A DNA stretch of 64,000 nucleotides from Symbiodinium natans (Eukaryota; Sar; Dinophyceae; Suessiales; Symbiodiniaceae): NCBI GenBank assembly GCA_905221605.1, contig CAJNDS010000031.1, positions 23,501 through 87,500 of the forward strand, read 5' to 3'. The notes below the pieces were generated by a model that did not search any database, was not told the DNA's origin, and saw only the letters and a list, made by a program, of their open reading frames with translations. The stretch's first letter is position 1. Every line of letters starts with the position of its first letter. This document shows positions 10,576 through 21,831 of this stretch, piece by piece. Both the position numbers and the translations under genes were made by a program.

Positions 10576-13316
10576 ATTGAACACTCCGAGAGTCGAAGAG
10601 CACTCCAAGGGTCCCAGACCAGGTCCAAAAACCCTAACAACCTAAACTCCTAAGCTCCAATGCTCCTAAACCCTAAACTCCTAAAATCTCCTAAACATTT
10701 CAGGGCTTGATGATAAGGAATACGCAGTGGTGATCGAGGCGGGAGAGCGTTGTTTGCCGCACCGCGACATGCAAATCCCCGTGGGCCTTCTTGGCTGGAC
10801 GAGGCGGACCCATGCAAGAGCCCAACACGGAAAGTATCCGCGCCGGTCGCATTTTCGCGGAACGAAGCGACGCAAGCCTCAAAAGTGCACGGGAAGGTGG
10901 GAGTACCGACTCGAGTACTGCGTACGGAAGGTGCGCGGGACCTATGGGCATGGTATTTGCAATGAAACCCACGTTTCGGGCATGCCCACGCTTGGCCTCG
11001 AGAGCAAACGTCCCGGGCGCACACCATACTCTTCATGATGGGATGTCATCGTACTGGCATTGGGGTATAAGAAGCTTATGCTCCATGAAGCAGACGCCAA
11101 AGCAATGAGGTTAGAGTATAATACTCTTCGTTGCGGTCTAGCTTCCTGGGCTTAGGACTGAAATTGATCATTAGCAGACTTGGAAATTTGAAGATCAGGG
11201 CTTTAAAAAATTGGCTTGAGAGTTGCGTTGGGCATACGACTTCGGCATGTGGAACTTACAGCACCTTTGGGGATGCCATTCTGCCTGGCTTAGGGTTTGC
11301 GGGAAAAGTGGGCGAGCTCGTTTGGGTTTGTGGTCGTAGGGTGTTGTACGCCATGAACTTTACCCTTAAACGTTCTCACAACCAGCGGTTCGCATTCTAG
11401 GCTTAGGGGTGTCGTAGTGAATGAGTTTCCGGCTTGGGGGTGCAAGTGGATTCTCCTTGACCCATCTTGGAATTCGCGAAGCCCCAGTGTGCACACGCGC
11501 AAGATACGACATTACACAAGAATATACCACTCAACCTGGCTTTCCTGTACCCATAGCACAGGTCGAGTTGCCAGATGTTCCATCCCACGACTGCTGGCAA
11601 TTTGGCGAACAGGAATGGTTCAACCTGCAAGCCGCAACTGGCCCCGATTTGCAACTAGAAGTCCAGTCCAGCTGACACAAACAGCATCATCCTGCCGCAA
11701 GCTGCAAGTAGCATGATTCGTGGAAACCCGGGTTTTTAGAGAAGCCGCGTCTGCCAATTTCCCACCCTTGCCTTTGTTCGATTGTTTCCCTTGCGCCCAG
11801 TCCTCCCGCTACCTCCGGAGCTCCAATGAGTGCTTCCTTTGCCTTTCCGGTTCTTCTCGTCCCCCACATGCACCCGCACAAAAAACTCATCCTTCGCCGA
11901 TGGCATCCGTCAGCTCTTACGTGCCCGTCCATGCCATTGCCCGGGGCAGAGCATCAGCCGCGGGGGGCGGTGATCTGTCAGCTGTCTGTCAGCCTCGGCC
12001 TGTACTGACTGGCAAGCTGCATCTAGTCTAGTCTTGGCCAACGTCTGCCTCTCGAATTCGCTTCGGCCTCCGCCGTCTAGAACAACGAGACCCCTTCCCC
12101 GGCCACTGGGCGGGTGCCGTCTGGCACCGCAAGCCTTTTTCCTGCGAATCAAGGCAGACAAGGCGTGCCAAGCTCATGTACGTGCGGGCTCTCAAGTTTT
12201 CAATGCACGGGTCGGCTGTGGTTCGGCATCTTTTTTCTCGACCCGTACTCACTTATACTTGCTTTCCTTATCGGCGGTCCGGGCGAACTGGAAGCTCCGA
12301 GGTGCGCCGCTTGGACGGCCATGTCCCATGACGAGTCCCGTGGCTCAGAGGGCAGGCCGGCTGCATGCATCTTATAAACACTTTCAGCTCGGCTCACTAT
12401 AGACCTTCACGCCCAATGTCAAACATTGCGCCTTGCCAAAGTTGGGCACACCACGAGGGATGACGAAGTGGCACTAGCTCCGCGAGAGAATGCATTGGTG
12501 TCAATGATCCCGCTCCTGAGTCGTCACAGGAGGTGCAATGTCTGAAGCCATATACTCACACTATTTCCAAGGCTCAGCACAACAACAGTGAGCGCTATGC
12601 TAGCATGTCGTCGGTGCTCACGATGGTGCCGCGTAGGCTTTCTGATGCCGCCAAACGGCAGCGTCTTCTCCCCAGCTGAGCAATCGCTCAAACCTGATGT
12701 GGGCCAGAAAGCTCGCAGGCAAGTCCATCAGGTGCGTCAAACATTCTAAGTATCTGCGACTTCAAACAGGGATGGTTTATGGACATTTTTTTGACACACA
12801 CACACACACACTCACTCACTCACAACTTTGTAGCTGTGTGCCTCGAGTCCGGAAAATTTCGCTCCTGGGCCCTACCGAGCATGGCTTCACTGGAGCTGGA
12901 TGTTTTTGAACCTGGAGCTCTCTGAGTGGTGCCTGCGCTACGCCGCAGACATCGCTCGGATCATCCTTTTAGTATAGTGTGGGGCCACGTCTGTTTTCAG
13001 GAGCCACTGTTGCAGGCATCCCTTATATAGCCTTGTTGAGCCGAAATTTGTTAAAAGGTTGCCGGTTCCTTTTCATTTCAATCCGTAACCCTACATACTT
13101 AAGGACCGTCGCACACCTTTCGAGTGAGCCGGACCCTCCAGGATGGGATCGGTTGCCCCGGCGCTCTGGATTTGGAACACCGGGGCTCATGAAACGAGAG
13201 ACGGCTCTTGAAGCCTTAGGTCCACAGAAGGCTTGGCCTCTTAGTCTTGACTTAAAGGCCGAATGTACTCGCCCGACAGCTTTAAGTATACTTGTGCGAA
13301 AAGAACGGATGCCAAA
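10576..13316. other. no gene I can support
   Basis: Several frames compete on both strands (minus near 10,700-11,030, 11,690-11,930 and 12,200-12,397; plus near 12,230-12,300). None joins to a second exon in phase. Degenerate CCTAAA/CCCTAA sequence lies at 10,630-10,700. A CA then CTCA repeat lies at 12,793-12,824. The region may contain middle exons of the gene interrupted by the retrotransposon. Confidence 0.45.
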
Positions 13317-13413
13317 CCACACCCAGGACAACTACAATGTAGGTTTCCGGCCTCCGAGCATATAATACATCCTTGGAGACCGGAAACCTACATTGTACTT
13401 GTCCTGGGTGTGG
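13317..13413. repeat. 39-bp near-perfect inverted repeat
   Basis: Arms 13317-13355 and 13375-13413 match with two mismatches in 39 and enclose a 19-nt loop containing TATAAT. It lies 160 bp from the retrotransposon's 3' end but is outside it and shares no sequence with it. It is probably in an intron of the interrupted host gene and would fold into a strong RNA hairpin. Confidence 0.9.
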
Positions 13414-13579
13414 GGACTCCAGCCAGCTAAATATAGCCATTGACACATTCCAAAGGGATTGCGGCCCTTTTTCGTGTGTAAAGCAAAGTTGGCGAATAAG
13501 CTTTCTGACGGAAGGGCCTGTAAATAGACTCAAATAGACGTCTGCAGAAACCTTGGCAAATGAAACTCGAATTACATGC

Positions 13580-13866
13580 TCTCAAGGAGTCCCGGGCACT
13601 CTCACCAAAAATGCAAATGTCCTCCACGTCGCGCACAGTCCTCTTTTCCTTCGGCTGCCGTCTCGGCTGCACTCGTAGAGTTCCCGGACTCGCAGAAGAT
13701 GCCTTCGGCAATGGCTCAGTCCCTATGGGTCTGCTATGCTCACGTAGCGGGACCGGGCGAATTTCAAGCCTCATGTGCTTGCACCAGACATGCTCTGCTG
13801 GCACATCGAGTACATGACATGCTTGGGAAATGAAGTCCAACTCATGATTTGGAACCTTCCTTGACA
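13580..13866 (-). repeat. 3' LTR
   Basis: Identical over 287 bp to 21998-22284. Read on the minus strand it starts TGTCAAGG and ends CCTTGAGA, so the termini are a 7-of-8 inverted repeat. It lacks the usual terminal CA. Confidence 0.95.
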
Positions 13867-13925
13867 TGCCCCAAAAAGGCTTGGACGAAGGTTCCTAAGC
13901 TTGTCGCTTAGCAAAAGGAAAATAC

Positions 13926-16900
13926 TCACGGATCTTCTTGATCCTGAGCCTGAGGTGCCACAGAGCTGTTCATGGACCTTCTCTTCTTGGCCGAGATGAA
14001 AGCGCCATCCATTCGGATCTTCCACACCCCGGTCGCCAAGAAGTTCTTTATGGCATCTTGTTTCGCGCTCTTGGTCAGGCCATCCGCAAGCTGCCTGTCG
14101 GAATCACACCACAAGACGGTGGTCTTCTGCTCACGAATGTGCTGTTGAAGGGCTGCCAGCTCGAGAGCAGAATATTTGTCCTTGATGCCAACCGTTGCTG
14201 ACATCACCCCATCTCTCTCCAAGACATCGTAGACCGCCTTTGCGTCTATCACCATAGCAGCGGGGATCTTCTTGACAAAGGACTGAGGCTGCTGAAGGTC
14301 GATGTCGTGTCCTAGCAATTCGCACCATGTCAAGCGTGCCAGCATCATCTCTTGCTCTAAATCCGCAAGACTTTGAACTTCTGCTGATAAACTGGATCTC
14401 GCTACTCGATTGAGTTTGGAAGATTTCCAGCCCAAAGGATTGACCTTGCCGAAGCCCTTCTCAAAGTCTTTTGGATGCATGAAGCCGAAGATGTGGCCTC
14501 CTGTACTCGTCCCATCTGGGCGATTTGCGAGTGCCGCGTCGCTCCATCCAATCATCATCATCTTCTCCGGCTGCTGTTCTCCCAATTGTTGGACTCTTAC
14601 ACTGATGTGTCGAGCACTATAGATTTCCCGGACCAATTTGTTGATCTGCTCCACTGCTGAGAAGTGGCGCGTCGCCAGGAAACTTTGAAGAAAACTCAGC
14701 TTAGCAGCGTGCTGCGGCCCTGACTGAGTCACACGCCACTGTGCAGACCCAAGAATGGCACGTGCCTGACTCAGCTCTTGCTCACTCAGGTCCTTCTCGT
14801 CACCCTTGGCTCTGGACGGCATCTGGCTCAGATTGGCACAAAAGTCAGAGTGGTCGAGGATCACGGAGTCGTCTGACATCTGTTGCAAGCGCAGTCCACA
14901 GTGCAAGAAGTTCTCAGCTTCCCACAAAGCCCACTGATATGAAGCATGGAACTCGTGAAGGAAGGTCGTCCAAGTCGATGACGCTTCGTCCCCTGTGAAG
15001 AGCACATCATCTACATGGATCCCTAGTATCCCGACAACTTGTGCTTCTGCGTTCAACACCCGCCACAAGCATGGATCTACCTTGCTTTGCTTCGCCCCAA
15101 GTTTCCTCAATGTCGAAGCGAGATCTTCAAACCATTCTCGAGGAGCGGATGTCAGTCCATACGCAGAGCCGAGAAGCTCTATCATCTGTCCCTCACTCAG
15201 ACCCATAGCCTTCGAGAGCTCGGGCAAAGGCTTAGCGTAGAGAGGATGTAGCCGATCACGAGGTTTTGCTTGTAAGAAAGCCGTGCGGACGTCACCGGCC
15301 AACACCTTCCATCTCCGGGCTGATGCCATGTTCAGGAGGAGCATCTTTGAGAGTCTTGACATTGCTGGGCTCGAGGTTGTTCTCTCTAGCAGTGACGGGT
15401 CGGAATACCCGAGCACCACTATTCTTGCCTTGGCTTTTACTTTTCCTCGGTTTTCTTCTCCTTCTCCCGCACTTTTGAAGGTATAGATCCAACGCATTTT
15501 CATGGCCTGATGCTCTTGGATGGAGGGGCACGCCGCCTTTGCCACCTTGTGACCAAGCCATGACTCCAATTCCGCCACTTTGGCAGACTCCATGGCCTTG
15601 CGCTGATCTGGATCGAGCTTGTGAAGCGCCACCTCCACGCCCTTCTGGACATTCTTTACCATGAACTTCGAAGGATCCTTCAAGATTCTCCGCCAGGCTT
15701 TTGGGTCTTCAGGAATGTCCAGCACTACGGAGAACAGAGTGGTCTCGAACTCAGACTCCTCCATGAACATCGCCGAACTTGAGTTGCGCACATGCCATGG
15801 CAGCTCACCTCTCTCATGCATCGATCTCTGCTCTTGGAAAGACACTGGACCTGGGATTCCTTGGGGAAGGTAAGTGACATCTTCAAGCATCCTCTCCATG
15901 TCCACTGGCGCCACACCTGATTCTTCCGGCAACAGAACTCGCTTTGAACCTGTTGGACGGTCCGGCACCATCTCCTCATCGGATGGAGCATCTCGAACGT
16001 GTTCTGGAACCTCACTGATGGCGCCTCTCTTATGAACTTCAGGATGATGCTCACGGATCTCTCGGTCTTTTTGCTTGGCTTTGGATGACCTCCCCCATGT
16101 TCTTTTCTTAGCCCGCGTTTCATCATCGTAGCTCCCCTTGTGCATGAGGTTCGAAAGGGCAGTCATTGTCCATGGAAAAGACACCGAAGATACGGCTCCA
16201 CTGATGAGCTTCTCCGAGGTTGAAGCATGTCTCAGCTGGCTCGCGTGGAACTTCTTCAGTCGGCCAGCCGCAATCGCCCACACCATTGCTGACGGTCTCC
16301 GAGATGTTCCGTCGCTCTTAGTCTCTGTCGCCAAGACTCTAGCTGGGCCGAACCATCTAGCTGTCCGCATACGAGGGTAGTCCACCATGGAATTCGCAGG
16401 CAAGTCTGCTGGGTGCTGGTATCTTCGGTAAAACACCAAGTCTCCAGGAAGGTATCGAGCCTGCTCTCGGACTCGAGCATTCTTCGCCCTTGTCGCATGT
16501 TCTCGAGCTCGATGTTCTAGAAAAGCCTGTTCAGCTTCCTTTCGAACTTGCCACGAAGAGGATTCGCTCACCGAGATCTCGTCCAATTCAGAGTCCTGCA
16601 GTCTGCCACCTGGGGACCAATCCCTGCCGAGCGCCCATTGCATGGGTGAAAACCCATGGATTCTCGCGAGGGAATTGTGGGCCGCGACCATAGCCAGGGC
16701 AGCTCTTCGAGGATGTTCCGGTGACCCGCGGAGAAAGGCTTCTGTTTTTGCTCTCAGCAACCCAATAGTCCGTTCCACCTGCGCAATCATCTCATGATGC
16801 TCAGCTGGCGCGGCAACCAAATCAATCCCTTTTCCAAGGCACAACTCGCGGAGTTTGGAACTTCGATGAGCCCCTTCCAAGTCCAGCTTGATGACTTCGG

Positions 16901-19451
16901 GGTATCCAAAGTACTGGAACCAAGCCTCTTGCAGGATGTCCATGACTTCTTGCCCAGTGATGTTTCTGCCTTCTTCTTCTGGTACTGAATATGCCTCCCG
17001 AATGACGGCATAGCCGCTTGCTTCATCCACCATCAAGACAAAGTGATGCATCCTTCCATCAAACTTCAGGTCCCAACCATCAATCTGCAAACACGACCAT
17101 AAGCGATCCGTTCGTTCGAGGTTTACCACAGGGCTCGGCATCCGAACCTTCCCTTCTAGGCACTCATCGCATTGGATTTGAGACGCTGCAGCGATGACCA
17201 AAGGGTTCGCTCCTCGGGCCTGGAGGTTCTTGACAAGGAGTCTGTTGTTCGGATGACCAAATCGTCGATGCAGCTTCAACACCGACTCTTCCAGTCTCTG
17301 CAACTCCGCAGGCTCCAATTCTTCTAAAGGGGATGTATCGATGGGCATGATCTCTCCGTCCTCATTCCACATCAGCTCTTCATGGTTGGGTTTCACGAAG
17401 CGCGCAATCCATGTCCAAAAATTGCTCTTCTCAGCGCTAACAGAGGTGGAGAATGTGTTCTGGATCGCAAGGTTTGTGCTTGTGACCTTGACTATCTCAT
17501 CACCGATCGCCATAGGACCACTTCCTTTTACCTTCCAGAAGGCACAGACTTCGCTTAACCTCCACACTTGAGAAGACGGTTTTGTCACCCAAATTACTTC
17601 GGACTTTTGCTCCACAGCCTGCCTGGACAAAAGAAGCAGATGACGGACCACCTTGAGGTACTTTCTCACCCTAGCAGCATCCTTGTCCACCAACTGAGAG
17701 GCATTCAAGCTTTCATCCGGGCCACGAGGTACATTGCACACCACCCATCGCGGACTCAGTGCACGCAGTCGTTCCGCTGCCTCCAGGAACCCACGATGAG
17801 TCCCTAGATCGCATCTCTCTCGAAAACCCAATGTCCCATGGCTGAGGCCAGCTTCTTCCAAGCCATGGGCCACCCTGTCAGGATGTATCCAAGGATCACA
17901 AAGGAGCATCACATCCATACGACTTTCTGGGGGGTAGGCGATCTGGATCTCCTCCAAAGCATCAAGGGCATTGTGGAAGGGCTTGAGGACCTCCTCTTGC
18001 TCTTGGGTGGTAAGCACGAATTCTTCCTCCCGTTCTGGTTCATCTTCTCCCGAAGCCACAAGGATTTCTGTTCCGCGGCCACAGTCTTTCGGAATGATGA
18101 ACCCTGACTTGCTCAGCAATTTTCTCTCATCCTCAGACATAGACACGGCACCCTTGGCCGTGAAAGCCGTGACCACTATCCTCTGTCCACTCCAAGGAAG
18201 CGTGACGTGATATCTCCTGGGGGAGAATTGAAGGGGGCGATGTCTCGTGCTCAGCGCCACTCCTGGAACCCGTGTTCCATTTGGCTTGTTCTTCCATGTC
18301 AGCGGTTCTCCAGGGTCTGGATCTTCCTCTCTTAGCTCCAGCCATATTCCTCCTTTCTCGAAGTTGCCATAGGAGCAGGTGAAGTTGTCGGATTCCACCA
18401 GGTTGTTCACATCCATGTGCATGTTGGATTTCATGTTGTTTGTGATGCATACAGACGTCCATTCTGGAATCATGTTGGGGAACCACTTGGCGACGCACGC
18501 GTTCACGTACTGGCATAGGTGAGGGTATTGTGTGGTCGCCTTGGTTGTTCCCTTCATCGGTCCATGTGCATACATGCCAAAGAGAAGGTTGAAGGAGTCT
18601 CTCTTCACTTCTTGCCAAACCCCACGGTGTGAAGCATGTTGCGCGGGAACGATGGTCCGGAGCACCATATCCAAGGCTTCATGGTCATAGCGTCCAAGCC
18701 GACTCATCTCCCCCGCCAGGGTTTCCACAGCTGCTCCATTGATCAGACTCACATGTAGCACTTGGTCCGGGTCGATCAAGCTCTGTTCTCGTACTCCAAG
18801 TTCTCCGAACCGATCTCGTTCGGACGAGAGGCTTTTCGACCAGGACGCTGACTCATCTCGTCGGCCGTGTCTGGAACAACCACCACTGAACCCTGGCTTG
18901 TCAAGGGAGACGTCTCGGTCTGGGATGACTCTGGACCTGTCTCTCCACCGTGTTTGGGTCGAGCCGTCTCTTTCGGACGGGCTCTCCCTCATTCTCCTCA
19001 GCTGTTCCACACGTCGGAGAGCAGAGTTCTCGGCGGCCATCAAGCTGATCTCCCTGCTGCTGGGATAAGATGACGTGGCTGGATCCAGATCTCGAAGAGC
19101 TTCTTGTACATCGGCTGCAAGAGGAGCCGACTTTCGGTGCATCCCATGTTGGCCTTGACGAGGTACGTATGTCAGCCTCATCTTGCACTTCTCGCACGCA
19201 GCACACTGGTTGGATCCGGTTGGAGACCCTTTGTACGCCTTTGCTGGGAGATGATTCCCATAACACGGCGGGCCCGTGCACCGGGGATCCCTGGGATCGG
19301 GGCCTTCCCCTCTCTCCACCTCGAGGGGTGGAGCAGCTTCCCCTTTCTTTGCCTTGGACTTCTGCTTGGGCGCTGACTTCGGCGCGGCGGCTCCCGAGGT
19401 CGGTATAGTCGCCGAATCTCCCGGAGTCACAGAGGTCGAGGTTTGCGCCAT
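13926..19451 (-). CDS. copia Pol: integrase, reverse transcriptase, RNase H
   Basis: An open frame of 1,841 codons. After a basic N-terminal region with a CxxC pair (CAACEKC), it shows the GAG-pre-integrase His/Cys zinc motif (HRRFGHP ... CDEC) near residue 725. The integrase core has Asp in QIDGWDLKF, Asp in IKLDLEG and Glu in AQVERT, with 35 residues between the second Asp and the Glu. The reverse transcriptase has DVRTAFL near residue 1385 and HVDD in place of the usual YVDD near 1479. RNase H has GWSDAA and LWCDSDRQLADGLTK near the C-terminus. The frame is closed upstream by a stop at 19488-19490. Pol is therefore reached either from its own ATG at 19451 or by a ribosomal shift downstream of that stop. 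No internal stop was found, so the enzyme may be active. Confidence 0.95.
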   Translation of the reverse strand: MAQTSTSVTPGDSATIPTSGAAAPKSAPKQKSKAKKGEAAPPLEVERGEGPDPRDPRCTGPPCYGNHLPAKAYKGSPTGSNQCAACEKCKMRLTYVPRQGQHGMHRKSAPLAADVQEALRDLDPATSSYPSSREISLMAAENSALRRVEQLRRMRESPSERDGSTQTRWRDRSRVIPDRDVSLDKPGFSGGCSRHGRRDESASWSKSLSSERDRFGELGVREQSLIDPDQVLHVSLINGAAVETLAGEMSRLGRYDHEALDMVLRTIVPAQHASHRGVWQEVKRDSFNLLFGMYAHGPMKGTTKATTQYPHLCQYVNACVAKWFPNMIPEWTSVCITNNMKSNMHMDVNNLVESDNFTCSYGNFEKGGIWLELREEDPDPGEPLTWKNKPNGTRVPGVALSTRHRPLQFSPRRYHVTLPWSGQRIVVTAFTAKGAVSMSEDERKLLSKSGFIIPKDCGRGTEILVASGEDEPEREEEFVLTTQEQEEVLKPFHNALDALEEIQIAYPPESRMDVMLLCDPWIHPDRVAHGLEEAGLSHGTLGFRERCDLGTHRGFLEAAERLRALSPRWVVCNVPRGPDESLNASQLVDKDAARVRKYLKVVRHLLLLSRQAVEQKSEVIWVTKPSSQVWRLSEVCAFWKVKGSGPMAIGDEIVKVTSTNLAIQNTFSTSVSAEKSNFWTWIARFVKPNHEELMWNEDGEIMPIDTSPLEELEPAELQRLEESVLKLHRRFGHPNNRLLVKNLQARGANPLVIAAASQIQCDECLEGKVRMPSPVVNLERTDRLWSCLQIDGWDLKFDGRMHHFVLMVDEASGYAVIREAYSVPEEEGRNITGQEVMDILQEAWFQYFGYPEVIKLDLEGAHRSSKLRELCLGKGIDLVAAPAEHHEMIAQVERTIGLLRAKTEAFLRGSPEHPRRAALAMVAAHNSLARIHGFSPMQWALGRDWSPGGRLQDSELDEISVSESSSWQVRKEAEQAFLEHRAREHATRAKNARVREQARYLPGDLVFYRRYQHPADLPANSMVDYPRMRTARWFGPARVLATETKSDGTSRRPSAMVWAIAAGRLKKFHASQLRHASTSEKLISGAVSSVSFPWTMTALSNLMHKGSYDDETRAKKRTWGRSSKAKQKDREIREHHPEVHKRGAISEVPEHVRDAPSDEEMVPDRPTGSKRVLLPEESGVAPVDMERMLEDVTYLPQGIPGPVSFQEQRSMHERGELPWHVRNSSSAMFMEESEFETTLFSVVLDIPEDPKAWRRILKDPSKFMVKNVQKGVEVALHKLDPDQRKAMESAKVAELESWLGHKVAKAACPSIQEHQAMKMRWIYTFKSAGEGEENRGKVKAKARIVVLGYSDPSLLERTTSSPAMSRLSKMLLLNMASARRWKVLAGDVRTAFLQAKPRDRLHPLYAKPLPELSKAMGLSEGQMIELLGSAYGLTSAPREWFEDLASTLRKLGAKQSKVDPCLWRVLNAEAQVVGILGIHVDDVLFTGDEASSTWTTFLHEFHASYQWALWEAENFLHCGLRLQQMSDDSVILDHSDFCANLSQMPSRAKGDEKDLSEQELSQARAILGSAQWRVTQSGPQHAAKLSFLQSFLATRHFSAVEQINKLVREIYSARHISVRVQQLGEQQPEKMMMIGWSDAALANRPDGTSTGGHIFGFMHPKDFEKGFGKVNPLGWKSSKLNRVARSSLSAEVQSLADLEQEMMLARLTWCELLGHDIDLQQPQSFVKKIPAAMVIDAKAVYDVLERDGVMSATVGIKDKYSALELAALQQHIREQKTTVLWCDSDRQLADGLTKSAKQDAIKNFLATGVWKIRMDGAFISAKKRRSMNSSVAPQAQDQEDP

Positions 19452-21831
19452 GCAGGGCAGCGAACGCGAGGAAGGGAATCAACGTTCTCATTGAGGACCC
19501 TCGCTGTGAGCTGATGCGCTGAGGTCGTTTCCCTTCTTGTTTTCCATGACATGCATGTAGAACGCAGGAATCTTCGTCAGGAGCTTCATCTGCACATTCT
19601 CTCGCAACACAACATGACTCAAACCCTTGTTCTGCAGATGTCCTATCGGGCATGAAAGAAGGATTTGGAACGTCACACTCAGCAGTCATGAAAATCGCAT
19701 TCACCTCATTTTCTTCCGAGTCGGCACACAAGATCGGCGGGTTCATGGTGAGCTCGGAGCTAGTTCTGTCCAGGCGAATGCCCTGTGAGAGCCAGTCCTG
19801 CGTCAAGTTCAGCAGCAAATGTCCAGATCGGCTACGCCTAAGACCAATTGCCAGGCCGGGATCCACCGCAGCGAAGACCACCATGCACCGTGAAAAGTCA
19901 ATCACGGCCTTCAGTCTCTTGAGCGTCTTCATCCCGAGGAGGATTGGCACGCCCACCACGTCGAGGGTGTACATGCCTAAACGAACACGCGTGTCCCCGA
20001 GGACCTGTTCCAGGAGTACGTAGGATGACGCAAAGGCATGCTCTCCGTTTCCGAATTTGAATCTCTTCACCGGCTCCTGGGTGACCTCGAGGTTGAGGTC
20101 TTCGCCAGAACAGGCTTGTCGCAGCTGGACCAATGCCTCTAACGCAGGGAGACTGGTCACCGTCTCCGTTGCTCCACTGTCGATGACGGCATACCCAGCC
20201 AATTCCGACTCAGGAACTACATCTCCACCACTTGGCTCATTTCCGAAGCACTCGCCTTCTGGCAGGATCTCCTCAACGGCGAAGACCATGCCATCCACGA
20301 AGTTCACCTGGCCGCCCTTCTTGCCCTGCCTGCCCTTCGAAGAGGATCTTTTTGGACAGCTTCGGAAGTCATGGCCTTTGTCTCCGCAGATGAAACATCC
20401 AGTGTAGGCTGCATCACCAACGGCGGCACCGAGAAAGCCCTCGGTGACAAAGCTTGAAGCAGGAGATGATTTTCCCTTGCTCTTGCCTTTTCCTTTCTTC
20501 CCTTTCGGTCCACTGCCCTTGGAGTGGGGCGCAAAGGGGTAGAACCCTCTGCTGAGGTTTCGGGCCGGAACTGCCTGTCGGGCCTGCATGAAATTCCGCA
20601 TCTTGGATTCGGCTACGGCAAAGGCTTCATCGACTTCCTTCTGTTCATCAGGGCTGAGGTCCGATAGGGCTGGCTCTTCATTCCACCAGGCGTCTTCTCC
20701 CCAGGGATCTCCACCTTCTCCTGAGGACCACCAGGAAGAGGACCACTGATCCGCCTCCTGCCAACCATCTCCAGAGGACCATAATGCTGAACTCTCTTGA
20801 CAGGCTTGCGCTGGCAGGCGATCTCCAACGAAGAAAGTCTCGGCATTCTCCAAGGCGTCTTCCAGCTCGGTCGAGTCACTCATCACAAGTGACCACTGTC
20901 CAGCTTCCTCGACCCAGAAGTTGCGACGCCTTCCATGGTCTCGGCTTCCTTTCCCTTGGTGGTCAGGAACGATGAGCTCTTCCTCCATTCCACGAAGTGC
21001 TTTCTCAATCGCCTCCAACCGGAGACTATTTCCAGCCGCCGCTTGCACAGAAAGACGCTGTTGACTGGTCAAGCCTGCGCGTCGTAGCATGAGCCATCCC
21101 AAGACCTCAGATGGCAAGACTTCGGGCAAATGCTCTTCTTGAGCGTCCCACATTTGGATATCTTCAAGAGCACGAATGGAATCGTCACTGTCGGATTCTT
21201 TTCGGCCACGCCTTCTTCGCCATGACCCACCATCTTCTTTTAGCTCAGGTTCATCGTCGCGGGGTTCCTCGGGCATTTCAGTCTCTCTGTCATCATCATC
21301 TTCAGCGTGGGGCTCTGTCTCGGTCTCCATGCTGGCTCTCCTTGTCGGTGACGACGGTGCTGACGGACTTGAGGACGTCTGGGCAGTCGGCCGCTCTTCT
21401 TCTCCCTTCGCCTTCCTCACTCTTGACAAAGCAATCTGGAGATGGCGATACTGTAGGCGTACTTGGGCCGCCCAGGTTGCCATTGATTGGGTGGGGAGCC
21501 TTCTCATCCGAAGCATCAAGGATTCCAATCTGACTCCAATGTCCGGCACCGGCAGGCGGCCTAAGGTGTCCTTCAGGTAGGTCAGCAAGTAGATCACCCC
21601 ATCTCGGCGGCAAAGCTGACGATGGCTCAAATCGCCAGTAATGGCCCAGGCTCGGCCCGTCAGCTCGCTGACTATTTTTGGCGCAAGGAGGTGTCTCCTC
21701 TTTCGAGGAGTCTGTTCAAAGGCCAACCTCACTCTGCGACAGAAATCGTTCCATCCACTGGCCTCGCCATCCCAAGAACATCGCAATGAGGAATATTCTT
21801 TGTGATCTGCCATCTTCCGGATGAAGGTCAC
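18901..21831 (-). CDS. copia Gag with zinc knuckle and aspartic protease
   Basis: An open frame of 976 codons upstream of and overlapping pol by 551 nt. The N-terminal gag part contains GWNDFCRRVRLAFEQ. A CCHC zinc knuckle (CFICGDKGHDFRSC) lies near residue 480 and a retroviral-type protease active site (AVIDSGATETV) near 548. Pol lies in the +1 frame relative to gag. The second half of the overlap looks poor in the gag frame (Arg/Ser-rich), so real gag-pro coding probably ends near 19,450. The start could be the Met at 21831 or a few codons later (MADHKEY). Confidence 0.92.
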   Translation of the reverse strand: MTFIRKMADHKEYSSLRCSWDGEASGWNDFCRRVRLAFEQTPRKRRHLLAPKIVSELTGRAWAITGDLSHRQLCRRDGVIYLLTYLKDTLGRLPVPDIGVRLESLMLRMRRLPTQSMATWAAQVRLQYRHLQIALSRVRKAKGEEERPTAQTSSSPSAPSSPTRRASMETETEPHAEDDDDRETEMPEEPRDDEPELKEDGGSWRRRRGRKESDSDDSIRALEDIQMWDAQEEHLPEVLPSEVLGWLMLRRAGLTSQQRLSVQAAAGNSLRLEAIEKALRGMEEELIVPDHQGKGSRDHGRRRNFWVEEAGQWSLVMSDSTELEDALENAETFFVGDRLPAQACQESSALWSSGDGWQEADQWSSSWWSSGEGGDPWGEDAWWNEEPALSDLSPDEQKEVDEAFAVAESKMRNFMQARQAVPARNLSRGFYPFAPHSKGSGPKGKKGKGKSKGKSSPASSFVTEGFLGAAVGDAAYTGCFICGDKGHDFRSCPKRSSSKGRQGKKGGQVNFVDGMVFAVEEILPEGECFGNEPSGGDVVPESELAGYAVIDSGATETVTSLPALEALVQLRQACSGEDLNLEVTQEPVKRFKFGNGEHAFASSYVLLEQVLGDTRVRLGMYTLDVVGVPILLGMKTLKRLKAVIDFSRCMVVFAAVDPGLAIGLRRSRSGHLLLNLTQDWLSQGIRLDRTSSELTMNPPILCADSEENEVNAIFMTAECDVPNPSFMPDRTSAEQGFESCCVARECADEAPDEDSCVLHACHGKQEGKRPQRISSQRGSSMRTLIPFLAFAALHGANLDLCDSGRFGDYTDLGSRRAEVSAQAEVQGKERGSCSTPRGGERGRPRSQGSPVHGPAVLWESSPSKGVQRVSNRIQPVCCVREVQDEADIRTSSRPTWDAPKVGSSCSRCTRSSSRSGSSHVILSQQQGDQLDGRRELCSPTCGTAEENEGEPVRKRRLDPNTVERQVQSHPRPRRLP

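Noticed and set aside
13427..13867. ORF of 146 codons and its copy at 21716-22396
   Set aside because: Both cross the LTR; the shared peptide is LTR sequence, not a gene, and the second begins in a host exon.
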